Both the position numbers and the translations under genes were made by a program. Below, one piece after another: positions 9,167 through 18,924 of a DNA stretch of 64,000 nt. The notes beneath the pieces are model-generated. The model had not been told where the DNA came from. It did not search any database and saw nothing but the letters and a program-made list of their open reading frames with translations. Location of the stretch: assembly GCA_029817715.1 (NCBI GenBank), contig JARUPY010000087.1, forward strand, positions 3,472,001 through 3,536,000. Reading direction: 5' to 3'. Source of the stretch: Melastoma dodecandrum. Lineage: Eukaryota > Streptophyta > Magnoliopsida > Myrtales > Melastomataceae. Within the stretch, counting starts at the first letter, position 1, and every line of letters begins with the position of its first letter.

Positions 9167-12100
9167 ATGAACTCACAATTGAGGCTGATTCAACTCTCAT
9201 TTCGATTTTCTCGCCAAGGTACCAAAATTAATCTCCCGAGGACACGTCCGTTCGAGCTGCGAAGCCGGACGATACGCATGGCCAGCTCAGGAGTTTCCTC
9301 AACCGATATGACGAGGTCCAACATAGGATCAACCGCAGCGATTGCTACTCCAACTCCCGCCGTCGTTGTGCCTTCATCAACGGCAGTACCCGTGGTTTCC
9401 TTGGAAACTTTTCCACCGCTGTCTTCCCAAGCCACGGTCTTCACCATCGGGCGATCATCAGGAGGAAATGCGTCTTCGACATATATCCCACCGATGACTT
9501 TCTCTGCACCGGCTATACCAAGATCAACGGTGCCAATCGCTGCGTCATCTCCTCCTGCACCACCAGCACCTGCCCAAAGTGCCGACGACAATTCCTTGGG
9601 AAACAAAGTCGAGTCGCTCACCGCAGAGTTGTCATCTTTGAAGACGATGATGACTGAGCTACTCCAACGACAGACTGCAGCCATACCTGCTCTTGTTGTC
9701 ACCCAAAACCCCCATCTTCCCCCTGTTATGCCTGGATCTACCACGTCTTCAATGCCACCTTACTACCCACATTTTCAGCCAAGTCTAATCGCTTCATCAA
9801 GCCTTCCAACCCCCTATAACCATGCCATCTCCGGATCCGCTATCTCCGCAAGTATAGCATCCTTCTATAACCCATACATGCGTGGGCCGCCTTTTCCTTC
9901 AACCACAACACCACCATACCTTCCACCATACTACCCTCAACTATCCGTACCAGGGCCAACTCCCTATCAATCAGCACCACTTGGGCCATCGCCCTATTTT
10001 CCTGTCTCCTCTACAACTGTCGGCTTCGGAATCCCCATACCGATCACACCGCCCTCGGTAGCGCATGCAGACCCGACCGTGCCAAACTTAAGAAACCGTA
10101 ACGCGGCTATCGTGAATGAACTATTTGGCGAACAGCAGCAGGCCGACGCTTTCGAGACAAGACTCGAGGCTAAGATTGCCTCTATGCAAGAAGAGGAGGC
10201 GCGTCGTATGGCGAGGATGGAAGAGCGCCTCAACGCCATTCAGGGACAACGAGGTCACAACTGGGAGTATGCCAACTACCATGTCCCACAAATTCAAGTC
10301 CCGCCGAAGTTTAAAATGCCTGAATTTGAGAAGTTCCGTGGAAACGGCTACCCGGAATTACATCTAAAACACTTCTGCCACAAGATGGCTGTGTACCCGG
10401 TGGATGATAAGTTTCGCATCGCCATGTTTCAGGAGAGTTTAGCGGAGTCGGCGCTGCACTGGTATTACACCAAGGATGTGAACCAGTACGCGACATTCAG
10501 GGAGTTGGCTCTTGACTTTCTCAATTACTACAGTTTCAATGTCGAAATGGCACCCACGATATCAGACTTGCGGAAGTTGAAAAGGTACCGCTCTGAGGAC
10601 ATCAAACAATTTGCTTATCGGTTCAGGGAGATGGCCTCGCAGATTAAGCCAGCTTTAAAAGAAAAGGAGTTGATAGACGAGTTTTTCCAACTTCTCCCGC
10701 GCGAGTACCTACCTTACATGATTGGCCAGACCATCACGACCTTTGCCCAAGCGGTCATTAATGCAGATAATCTCGATGTGGTGAACCGAGAAGGACTGAT
10801 TCCCTCCCCTTCAGTAAAGCCGGTCGTCAAACCAAAGCCTAAGGAGCTCGTCGCGGCTGCAGAGCACAATAAGGCAATGTCATCGCTGACTTCATATGCA
10901 CCGAGGACCTACGCTGTCGCTACCATTAGACCGCCTGTGCCTATGGTGGCCAATCCTAGACCGCCCGCTCCTGTGATGATGCGCCAGCAGCCAAAGCCTG
11001 CACAACAAGAACGTCCCCGACACAGATTGGAGGACCTGGTTCCGACCCCCGATCCATTAGATGTCATGTTTACCCGGCTGAGAGGCATGGGCTTCATCTC
11101 ACCCGTGGACCCCAAACCGACCAACCCTTCTTCTTTTGGCTACAACCCCAAGGCGAGTTGTCAATATCACTCTGGAGCACTGGGGCACGACACCAAGGAT
11201 TGCATCGCGCTCAAATTCAAAATTCAGAACTTGTTGGATGACGGCGTTATTACGTTCGCGACACCGGCTACGACTCCAAATGTCATGAGCAACCCATTGC
11301 CCGCGCACGTCAATTATGTCGGGACAAATCCCTTCGCACCGCTGGTTGATCATGAAGAGGAGGTGCATTTACATGAAGTGGAGCAGGAGATCACTGAATG
11401 CGGCAATGTAGCGGAGCTCAATAGGGGACGAGGCTGGAGACGCCGACCCCGCATGCGCACTCACTACATACCACCCAATGTGGCTATACCCCTGAACCTT
11501 ATGCCGACATATATTAGACAAGCCAAGAAGCAAAAGGAGTCTGATATTAAGAAGGTGGATGATATAGAGGTCAAGACGGGTGAGTTCGAAGGGGAAGAAT
11601 ATATCAACATGATCGAGACCAATCGCGGTCGAGGACGAGGACGAGGACGAGGACGAGGCCGTGGACGTGGACGTGGATCCTACGGAGGAGATACACACCC
11701 TTTACAGATGCATGCCGCTATACCAGACATTTTCCCCCAAGTACTCCCTCGAGCACCATATGTCTACATCCCATTGGGTCCAGCGCAACCGGAAATGCCG
11801 CCTCAAGCACTTGCACCGATACAGATGGATCCAAGGAGTCCAGTTGTCATTGGTCCAAGTAGCATGACACCCAGCCCAGAAGTCGAGCTCATCACCCGTT
11901 CGGGAAGAGTGGTGCCGGCTCCAGAGCCTCAACAACAGCCTGAGTCTTCAAAGCCCAAGGGGCCGTCGAATGAGCAAATTCGCAAGGTGATCTACTCGGT
12001 GAAAGAAAGCGACTACAACATTGTGGAGCAGCTAAAGAAGCAACCCGCCCATATCTCTCTTTTCGACTTGATCCATTCTTCTGACAAACACAGGGAGATG

Positions 12101-13105
12101 TTGGAGAAATTTCTGGCCGAAGTACACGTACCGGAGGAGATTGAGGTCAACGAGCTGGACTCGTACATGAACGGCATGCTGGCAAACAATGCTATCACCT
12201 TCTCGGAAGATGACCTCCCGGAAGGAGGGCGGGACCACAACGGCGCTTTGTTCATCACGCTCAAATGTCGCGATACTATTGTTTCCAAGGTGCTCATCGA
12301 CGGAGGGTCCGGAGTCAACATCATCCCACTCGATGTGGCTCATAAGCTCGGTATCAACATCGAGAAACTCCCACCTTCCAGCTTGACCATTCGAGCTTTT
12401 GACGGCGCAAAACGTCAGGCCCACGGCGAGGTGACTCTAGAGATTAAAGTGGGGCCCACTCTCTTCTCCTCCGCATTCCAAATTCTTGAGACCGCCGGAT
12501 CCTTCAACATGCTGCTAGGACGTCCGTGGATCCATCAAGCCGGGGCAATCCCTTCGACTTTGCACCAGATGGTCCGTTTTCCGTCAGATGGCAAACTCAT
12601 CACAGTCAAAGGGGAGTGTACCATGGAGTTGTGCCATGAAATTGACATGCCTTACGTCGGAGAACCAGTTGGCGAACCATCGACGGCTCAAGCGTTCGAG
12701 ATGGTGAACATGGTCAGGAGGGACTTCAGGTCAGATCCCCTAATGGGTCGGGGCAACCGCAGCGCTGCTCGACAGTTCATCAGATTCGGGTACCGGCCTG
12801 GTCAAGGACTCGGAGCTCAAGGGCAGGGCATCCGACATCCAATCGACATACCTACCCAGTTGGGGACACGTGCTCTCGGATCCAATGGTAATGAACCACG
12901 GAGGCCTAAGATAACAATCCAGGACATGCGCACTGGCGGCAAGTCAGCCATCCCTTTTGTTCGTTCGTCAGCAACGACAATGGAAGGTGAGATCCTCTCC
13001 GAGCAGGTGGAGGGTTTGAAGGTTGAGGCACAAGAGCCCGAAGAAGAAATCAACATGATGGAAGCGTCGAACCCGGCTGAGTCAGACATGCCGCTCGAAG
13101 GGTGA
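9167..13105 (+). CDS. Ogre gag-protease polyprotein, 1312 aa
   Basis: It supplies the capsid/nucleocapsid and the aspartic protease. Residues 1-330 are rich in Ser, Thr, Pro and Tyr. A charged helical stretch (ETRLEAKIASMQEEEARRMA, about 343-375) follows. The gag core is at about 380-540 (PPKFKMPEFEKFRGNGYPE, ESALHWYY, then LKRYRSEDIKQFAYRFREMA). A knuckle-like motif C665-x2-H-x5-H-x4-C follows, then an RG-repeat tail at about 820-838 encoded by GGACGA repeats. The protease has VLIDGGSG (Asp1045) and LLGRPWIH. A G-patch-like stretch (RFGYRPGQGLGAQGQGIRHP) lies at about 1206-1225. The stop at 13103-13105 lies inside a predicted intron, so a spliced RNA would continue into pol. An in-frame ATG further in (9278) is an alternative start. 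Confidence 0.92.
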   Translation: MNSQLRLIQLSFRFSRQGTKINLPRTRPFELRSRTIRMASSGVSSTDMTRSNIGSTAAIATPTPAVVVPSSTAVPVVSLETFPPLSSQATVFTIGRSSGGNASSTYIPPMTFSAPAIPRSTVPIAASSPPAPPAPAQSADDNSLGNKVESLTAELSSLKTMMTELLQRQTAAIPALVVTQNPHLPPVMPGSTTSSMPPYYPHFQPSLIASSSLPTPYNHAISGSAISASIASFYNPYMRGPPFPSTTTPPYLPPYYPQLSVPGPTPYQSAPLGPSPYFPVSSTTVGFGIPIPITPPSVAHADPTVPNLRNRNAAIVNELFGEQQQADAFETRLEAKIASMQEEEARRMARMEERLNAIQGQRGHNWEYANYHVPQIQVPPKFKMPEFEKFRGNGYPELHLKHFCHKMAVYPVDDKFRIAMFQESLAESALHWYYTKDVNQYATFRELALDFLNYYSFNVEMAPTISDLRKLKRYRSEDIKQFAYRFREMASQIKPALKEKELIDEFFQLLPREYLPYMIGQTITTFAQAVINADNLDVVNREGLIPSPSVKPVVKPKPKELVAAAEHNKAMSSLTSYAPRTYAVATIRPPVPMVANPRPPAPVMMRQQPKPAQQERPRHRLEDLVPTPDPLDVMFTRLRGMGFISPVDPKPTNPSSFGYNPKASCQYHSGALGHDTKDCIALKFKIQNLLDDGVITFATPATTPNVMSNPLPAHVNYVGTNPFAPLVDHEEEVHLHEVEQEITECGNVAELNRGRGWRRRPRMRTHYIPPNVAIPLNLMPTYIRQAKKQKESDIKKVDDIEVKTGEFEGEEYINMIETNRGRGRGRGRGRGRGRGRGSYGGDTHPLQMHAAIPDIFPQVLPRAPYVYIPLGPAQPEMPPQALAPIQMDPRSPVVIGPSSMTPSPEVELITRSGRVVPAPEPQQQPESSKPKGPSNEQIRKVIYSVKESDYNIVEQLKKQPAHISLFDLIHSSDKHREMLEKFLAEVHVPEEIEVNELDSYMNGMLANNAITFSEDDLPEGGRDHNGALFITLKCRDTIVSKVLIDGGSGVNIIPLDVAHKLGINIEKLPPSSLTIRAFDGAKRQAHGEVTLEIKVGPTLFSSAFQILETAGSFNMLLGRPWIHQAGAIPSTLHQMVRFPSDGKLITVKGECTMELCHEIDMPYVGEPVGEPSTAQAFEMVNMVRRDFRSDPLMGRGNRSAARQFIRFGYRPGQGLGAQGQGIRHPIDIPTQLGTRALGSNGNEPRRPKITIQDMRTGGKSAIPFVRSSATTMEGEILSEQVEGLKVEAQEPEEEINMMEASNPAESDMPLEG

Positions 13106-13421
13106 ACCTTTCCAACTTTACTTTTTGCACTTAGAATAATTGAGTCTAGAATAATTTACCTTGCTACATTCTGGTCACGGACTAGCAAGGTTGTCCGTAT
13201 GTAACGTGACTCGAGTTAGTGTCTGTGGGATCGGGACGCTGATGTTAATGGGCGAATCTGAGGAAACAACGAGGGCCCCGCTGAGGACTGATCCCACAAT
13301 GTTTTAATGTTTTATTCTATTTTTGGAACACTTGACTTAAGATAGTTGTCACATAGTATAATAACTCAAATTTCATGCAATTCAGCTACAAGCACGATCT
13401 TGACTTGTTTCTTACATGTAG
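13102..13421 (+). other. Predicted frame-restoring Ogre intron between protease and RT
   Basis: Donor G|GTGAAC at 13102 and acceptor ACATGTAG| at 13421 (with CTTGACTTGTTTCTTAC before it) define a 320-bp GT-AG interval. It contains the gag-pro stop codon. Joining 13101 to 13422 gives GAA-GGG-AAC-GGC, which enters the pol frame exactly (E-G-N-G-A-S-D). Ogre elements are known to carry a partially spliced intron at this place, so position, borders and frame all agree. Splicing itself is inferred. Confidence 0.8.
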
Positions 13422-16400
13422 GAACGGCGCTTCGGACGTACCTGAAAATACCCCAGAACATGACGAAGTGATCATAGATAACCCAAGATCCCTCGATGGC
13501 TACCATGGTCTCGAGCTAGGTCTCCAACGACATGAAGAACCGAAGGAGATAACATTACAAGAACCCAAAACAATCAACATCGGAACGGATGATGATCCCA
13601 AAGAGCTACACATCGGTGCTGATCTCCCAACAGATGAGGCCAAGAGCATCGTCAACCTACTCAGGGAGTTTTCAGATATCTTCGCTTGGACGTATGCGGA
13701 TATGCCAGGTCTAGACCCGGAGATAATGGAGCACAAAATCCCCACTGATCCACTAATCCGTCCCACTAAGCAGAAACAACGACGGTACAAGCCCGAGCTA
13801 GCTCTTGCAATCAAGGAAGAAGTGGACAAACTCCTCAAGGTCAACTTCATCGAGGTAGCCAATTACCCACAATGGGTCGCCAACATCGTCCCTGTCATCA
13901 AGAAAAACGGGAAAGTCCGAGTCTGCGTCGATTACCGTGACCTTAACAAAGCGAGTCCCAAAGACGACTTCCCTCTGCCGCACATCGATTTGCTTGTAGA
14001 CAATACTGCTGGTTTTAACAGGTTTTCTTTCATGGATGGATTTTCCGGGTACAACCAAATACGTATGGCTGAAGAAGATAAGGAGAAAACGACTTTCACA
14101 ACACCCTGGGGCACATTTTGTTACCGGGTCATGCCTTTCGGACTCAAGAACGCCGGGGCAACTTATCAACGCGCAATGGTGGTCCTCTTCCATGACATGA
14201 TGCACCGAGAAATCGAAGTCTACGTCGACGATATGATTGCAAAATCCAGAGCGGGAGAAGACCATACTGTTGTTCTCCGCAAGCTATTCGAACGACTTCG
14301 CAAGTACAAGCTTCGTCTCAATCCGGCCAAGTGCGTCTTCGGGGCGACATCAGGCAAACTTCTAGGGTTCGTTGTTAGCAGCAAAGGTATCGAAATCGAC
14401 CCCGACAAAATCAAGGCAATTCGCGATCTCTCAGCACCAAAGTCAGTTAAGGAGATTCGGGGCTTCATGGGTCGCATCAACTACATTGGAAGGTTCATCT
14501 CTAACTTGGCAGATACATGTAAACCCCTCTTCAAGAAACTAAGGAAAGATGTAAAATTTGAGTGGGACGACGACTGTAAAACCGCGTTCGAGCAGATAAA
14601 GGCTTATCTAACAGAACCGCCCGTCCTCATCCCGCCAAAGCCGGGGCACCCTCTCACGCTCTACCTCACAGTTCGAGAAGAGTCATTCGGAGCCATGCTT
14701 GCCCAACAGCTGCCAGGCGCCAAGGAACATGCAATTTACTACTTGAGCAAGAAATTCACTGATTGCGAGTCCCGGTACACTATGTCAGAACGTACCTGTT
14801 GCGCACTCGTTTGGGTGCTACACCGACTTCGACAGTACACTCTCCACTATGAGATCTTACTAGTATCCGAAAATGATCCCCTCAAGTATCTCTTTGACAA
14901 ACCAACACTGATAGGAAGAATCTCCAAGTGGCAGTTGCAGCTAGCTGAATTCGACATCAGATTCCACTCAACTAAGTCAATCAAAGGTAGAACAATCGCT
15001 GATCACATTGCGGAATATCCAGGGACAGATAATTCTCCTTTGGAAATCAAATTACCAGACGAAAACATTTTCCTCACCGAGTCGCAGCAAAGGTGGACAA
15101 TGTATTTCGACGGTGCAGTCAACTCTTCTGGTTCAGGTATTGGAGCGGTAGTGATATCCCCAAACGGACAATATTATCCAACAGCTGCAAAAGTCACTTT
15201 CCCTTGCACAAACAACATCGCTGAATACGAAGCGTGCATCATCGGCCTATTACGTGCACTCGACATGCGGGTCCGATTTCTTGACGTTTATGGAGATTCG
15301 TCACTCATTATCTCCCAAACAAACGGGGCATGGCGCACACGGGATCCAAAGCTTATCCCATATCAGGAATACCTACAAACACTAGCCCGCCAATTCATTG
15401 ATATTGAATTTAATTACCTCCCACGGGCAGATAATCGTTTCGCTGACGCTCTTGCTGTTCTTGCATCAATGATTCCACTAGCAGGAGAAATGGACATCGA
15501 GCCTCTTCGCATCGACATCGCCGAGGATCCGAGCTGCATGCACGTCGAGCTTTGCCAACCTGGGGACTCACCACCATGGTTCACAGACATCAAATCTTAC
15601 CTAGAGACGAACGCATTTCCCCAAGGCAGCACAGGAAAGGAACGCAAATTCATCCGAAGGATTGCAAGGAGCTACTTCCTCAATGGCGACGTGCTCTACA
15701 AGAAGTCCTTCACAACAACCCTCATGCGGTGCGTTACCGAACAGGAAGCCCAGGCCATCATCTTTGAAGTCCATGAAGGCGTTTGTGGACCACACATGAA
15801 TGGTTATGCTCTCGCTCAGAAGATCATGCGTCAGGGATACTATTGGCTCACAATCGAGGCCGACTGCATCAAATACGTCAAAACCTGCCACAAATGTCAG
15901 ATCTACAGCAACAAGGTGCACGTCCCTCCAACAAGGCTCTACCCACTGTTTGAACCGTGGCCATTCTCAATGTGGGGCATGGACGTCATCGGGCCGATTA
16001 ATCCCAAGGCATCAAACGGACATCGATTCATACTGGTCGCCATCGACTACTTTACTAAATGGATCGAAGCACAATCTTTCAAGGAAGTCACCGCGAATAA
16101 CATTATACGTTTCATGCGGGCAAACATCATCGCCAGATACGGAGTACCAGAGCTGCTCGTCACCGACAACGGCACAAACTTCAACGGCAACCAAATGAAT
16201 ACTCTATGTACTGAATTTCGAATCAAACACTTGAACTCTTCACCATACCGTCCACAAATGAACGGTGCAGTCGAAGCTGCCAACAAAAACATGAAAAGGA
16301 TTCTTCAGAAGACGGCAATCACATATCGAGATTGGCACGAGAAGCTCCCTTTCGCATTACTCGCTTACCGGACGACGATGCGCACTTCAACTGGGGCAAC

Positions 16401-16824
16401 TCCCTTTGAACTCGTCTATGGCACTCAAGCAGTCATTCCAGCAGAGGTCAAGCTACCTAGTCTCCGGATCTCGTCCCAAAGCAACATGACCGAAGAAGAG
16501 AAGGTTAATCACCACCTCGCCCATCTCGACTTCATCGATGAGAGACGACTTGCTGCAATCGACCACATGCAATGTTATCAACAACGCATGTCCAGGGCAT
16601 TCAATAAAAAGGTCAAAGAGATCAAGTACAAGCCAGGAGACCTCGTCCTCAAACAGATCCTTCCAAACGTCAAAGATCCTAGGGGAAAATTTGCTCCAAA
16701 CTACGAGGGACCATTCGTCGTCAAACACGCTTTCTCAGGAGGAGCGACCATCCTAACAAAGATGGATGGAGGAGAACTGTCACAACCAATCAATGCGGAC
16801 GCTCTCCGACGTTACTACACTTAA
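13375..16824 (+). CDS. Ogre pol: RT, RNase H, archaeal-type RNase H, integrase, 1149 aa
   Basis: It copies element RNA into DNA and inserts it into the chromosome. Reverse transcriptase covers about residues 120-400 (VCVDYRDLNKASPKDDFPLP, FMDGFSGYNQI, MPFGLKNAGATYQRA, catalytic YVDD at 283-286). The first RNase H is at about 420-545 (YYLSKKFTDCESRYT). A second, archaeal-type RNase H at about 573-705 starts MYFDGAVNSSGSGIGAVV, with GDSSLIISQ, and marks the Tat lineage. Integrase has an HHCC zinc-binding region ending KTCHKCQ and a DD35E core with D870, D931 (TDNGTNF) and E967 (GAVEAANK). The tail reads LNVK-like GDLVLKQILPN without a chromodomain. There is no internal stop. The first 16 codons lie in the predicted intron, so translation probably comes from the spliced gag-pro frame. 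Confidence 0.95.
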   Translation: MQFSYKHDLDLFLTCRNGASDVPENTPEHDEVIIDNPRSLDGYHGLELGLQRHEEPKEITLQEPKTINIGTDDDPKELHIGADLPTDEAKSIVNLLREFSDIFAWTYADMPGLDPEIMEHKIPTDPLIRPTKQKQRRYKPELALAIKEEVDKLLKVNFIEVANYPQWVANIVPVIKKNGKVRVCVDYRDLNKASPKDDFPLPHIDLLVDNTAGFNRFSFMDGFSGYNQIRMAEEDKEKTTFTTPWGTFCYRVMPFGLKNAGATYQRAMVVLFHDMMHREIEVYVDDMIAKSRAGEDHTVVLRKLFERLRKYKLRLNPAKCVFGATSGKLLGFVVSSKGIEIDPDKIKAIRDLSAPKSVKEIRGFMGRINYIGRFISNLADTCKPLFKKLRKDVKFEWDDDCKTAFEQIKAYLTEPPVLIPPKPGHPLTLYLTVREESFGAMLAQQLPGAKEHAIYYLSKKFTDCESRYTMSERTCCALVWVLHRLRQYTLHYEILLVSENDPLKYLFDKPTLIGRISKWQLQLAEFDIRFHSTKSIKGRTIADHIAEYPGTDNSPLEIKLPDENIFLTESQQRWTMYFDGAVNSSGSGIGAVVISPNGQYYPTAAKVTFPCTNNIAEYEACIIGLLRALDMRVRFLDVYGDSSLIISQTNGAWRTRDPKLIPYQEYLQTLARQFIDIEFNYLPRADNRFADALAVLASMIPLAGEMDIEPLRIDIAEDPSCMHVELCQPGDSPPWFTDIKSYLETNAFPQGSTGKERKFIRRIARSYFLNGDVLYKKSFTTTLMRCVTEQEAQAIIFEVHEGVCGPHMNGYALAQKIMRQGYYWLTIEADCIKYVKTCHKCQIYSNKVHVPPTRLYPLFEPWPFSMWGMDVIGPINPKASNGHRFILVAIDYFTKWIEAQSFKEVTANNIIRFMRANIIARYGVPELLVTDNGTNFNGNQMNTLCTEFRIKHLNSSPYRPQMNGAVEAANKNMKRILQKTAITYRDWHEKLPFALLAYRTTMRTSTGATPFELVYGTQAVIPAEVKLPSLRISSQSNMTEEEKVNHHLAHLDFIDERRLAAIDHMQCYQQRMSRAFNKKVKEIKYKPGDLVLKQILPNVKDPRGKFAPNYEGPFVVKHAFSGGATILTKMDGGELSQPINADALRRYYT

Positions 16825-18910
16825 ATGGCGTCAGGGTACAAGAGCTCCTCACACGAATGGTACAAAAAAAATCTATGACGAAGGCAAGGGTGGCAGGGTG
16901 GTAAAGCTTCAAGCCAAAGGCTTGCGGCAGTTTCGTCAAACCTTTGATTCCTTCGGACAAAGATGCAATGACGAAACCATACAAAAGGGGAGTACCAAAA
17001 CTCTACTTCACCCTTTTTATCAATGAAGTTACATGAACAAACTTCATTTTTACTCTAACGGAAACAAGTCACATGAACGTACTTGTTTTTCGCTATCTAT
17101 TTGATAGGTACATGAGCTTCCTTACAAAATAGACATTGGATACGAGTAATCTTCGTTAATCCTTCGATTCCATCGGACGAAGATGCAATGACGAAACAAA
17201 AAAAGGGGGAAGTATCAAAGCTCTACTTCATCTTTCATATAAACGGAGTTACATGAGCAAACTTCATTCTTACTTCAAGAGAAACAAGTTACATGAGCTT
17301 ACTTGTTATCTGTCCTTTGCCTTGTGTAGGTACATGAGCATCCTACATTACAGACAAAGGCGCGGGCGGTCGGGTGGAAAATTTCGAACCCAAGTTTCGG
17401 AGTTGCCTTTGTTGTCACCAAGGATGATCATACGAAAAGGGAGTATCACTACACTACTCTCTAACAAATTCCTTATCATCCCCCAGACGGAGTCATACCT
17501 CCAGCTGGAGTCGGTTAAAAACACCGCAATCCTCAACAAGAGTAGAATATACAAGCATATTCTTCCAGGACGACTATCGAGATGGACACATGGACATCCG
17601 CATGGTACGGTACATAACTGGGGCATGAGAATGCGAACACCTTCCTCACGAAGCTTATACAGGAGCACCACCTTAGCATGATATCTCTAAAGAGGTTGGC
17701 GTATCTGAACATACTTATTCCTTCAGTTTTTGTGTGCCCATCTGCATACAATTTGAAAAGATTTTTTGATAGCTTCTGAACGGAATTGGAGAAGGCAAAC
17801 CCATTCCTAAACACCTACCCTAGAGTGATGAGTGCAAACACTATGAGGGTTCACATGTAAATATCCGGGCGGACAACGAATCCTTTGACAAAAGATGCTC
17901 AAACCGGGATGAGATCGAGCATTTCTTCTCTACCCTAAACACAAAAATTGACCATTGCTAACCCTTTTCGAGCCAAATTTGAAGTTTTCCGTATACATTA
18001 CGCCCCCCAAGTCTAAGGACCGCCTTACATTGAGGTAAATGGAGATCCTGTAGTAAGAAACCGGAAGCAATGGACCATAGAGGCGACACTTCCTAAAGGT
18101 CCAAGTGAAGAAGTACCGTCAACAGACATGTACAGTTGAGATGATCGTCGTCTTCATCAAATCCCCAAGGAGTCCAAAGCATCTCTAAAAGAAAAGAGGG
18201 CAAGACCGAAAAATGTTTAAAAAAATAATAAATAAAAAAAAATGAAAAAAAAATGAAAATATAAAAAAAAATAGATGAAAAATTAGCGCAGTGATCAAAA
18301 GCAAAGCGCAAGAAACAAAAGAGCAGATTAAAGTACCAGGGCCGACATGGAGGATCGCAAAAGCAAAGGTGCTATCTCCCGGACAAAAAGAGGAGAAGAT
18401 ATTCCCCAAAACATAGTAAATCAGTCTTGTCCCCAACGGCGCATCTCAACAGACTTACTATCAGGTAGATGGAGGATTCGTTTGGGCGGTGGAACCTTTA
18501 TGGTACAATAGCTTCCGATGAGGTCCTTAGACTCATTCCTTCAAAATGACAAATTCAGAAAAGTTCTTATACCGAAGCTACATTACAACCCTAAAGAGAC
18601 TCTTTAGACTGGTACATGAGCATCCAAATCAAAGGAAGTCTGAAGTCTAACCGAGATATAAAAAAAGAAAAAAATGATGAGTCGTGAGAGAAGCCAGGAA
18701 GCCATTCTCCATTCTCACTCAGAAGCAATTGTAACATGACATGCAAATGCATCGTAATCGTACATGTTTGATTACCTCTGTCGGTCTTTGTCATTGCTAA
18801 TGATCTTTTTTTATGAGCTCTCAGGATACGTGTGGACCAAGGATGACCTCGAAACGTAATTTGAGGTATTCATGATATCCTTGCGAGAAAATCTTCTCAA
18901 ATTTCCTCTC
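16825..18910 (+). other. Ogre 3' non-coding region
   Basis: This is about 2 kb between the pol stop and the polypurine tract, as is typical of Ogre/Tat elements. It contains a diverged tandem duplication (separate entry), many ACATGAG-type words, and an A/T-rich low-complexity part at about 18205-18300. Minus-strand frames here code only for Phe-rich low-complexity peptides and are not called. Confidence 0.7.
16935..17330 (+). repeat. Diverged tandem repeat, period about 219 bp, in the Ogre 3' region
   Basis: The block TTCGGACAAAGATGCAATGA at about 16951 recurs as TCGGACGAAGATGCAATGA near 17172. Both copies are followed by GACGAAAC, an AAAAGGGG run, TCTACTTCA, and paired ACATGA words around ACTTCAT and ACTTGTT. 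Tandem repeats between integrase and 3' LTR are known in Ogre/Tat elements. Confidence 0.75.
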
Positions 18911-18924
18911 AAGGAGGGGCAAAC
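18911..18924 (+). promoter_or_regulatory. Ogre polypurine tract
   Basis: AAGGAGGGGCAAAC abuts the TG of the 3' LTR. This is the expected place for the plus-strand primer. Confidence 0.85.

Noticed and set aside
9190..9744. 184-codon minus-strand frame opposite Ogre gag
   Set aside because: It is the shadow of a biased coding sequence on the other strand. It has no domain and no promoter.
18093..18436. Minus-strand frames predicting Phe-rich membrane-like peptides
   Set aside because: They come from an A/T-rich low-complexity run (AAAAAATGAAAA type), not from a gene.
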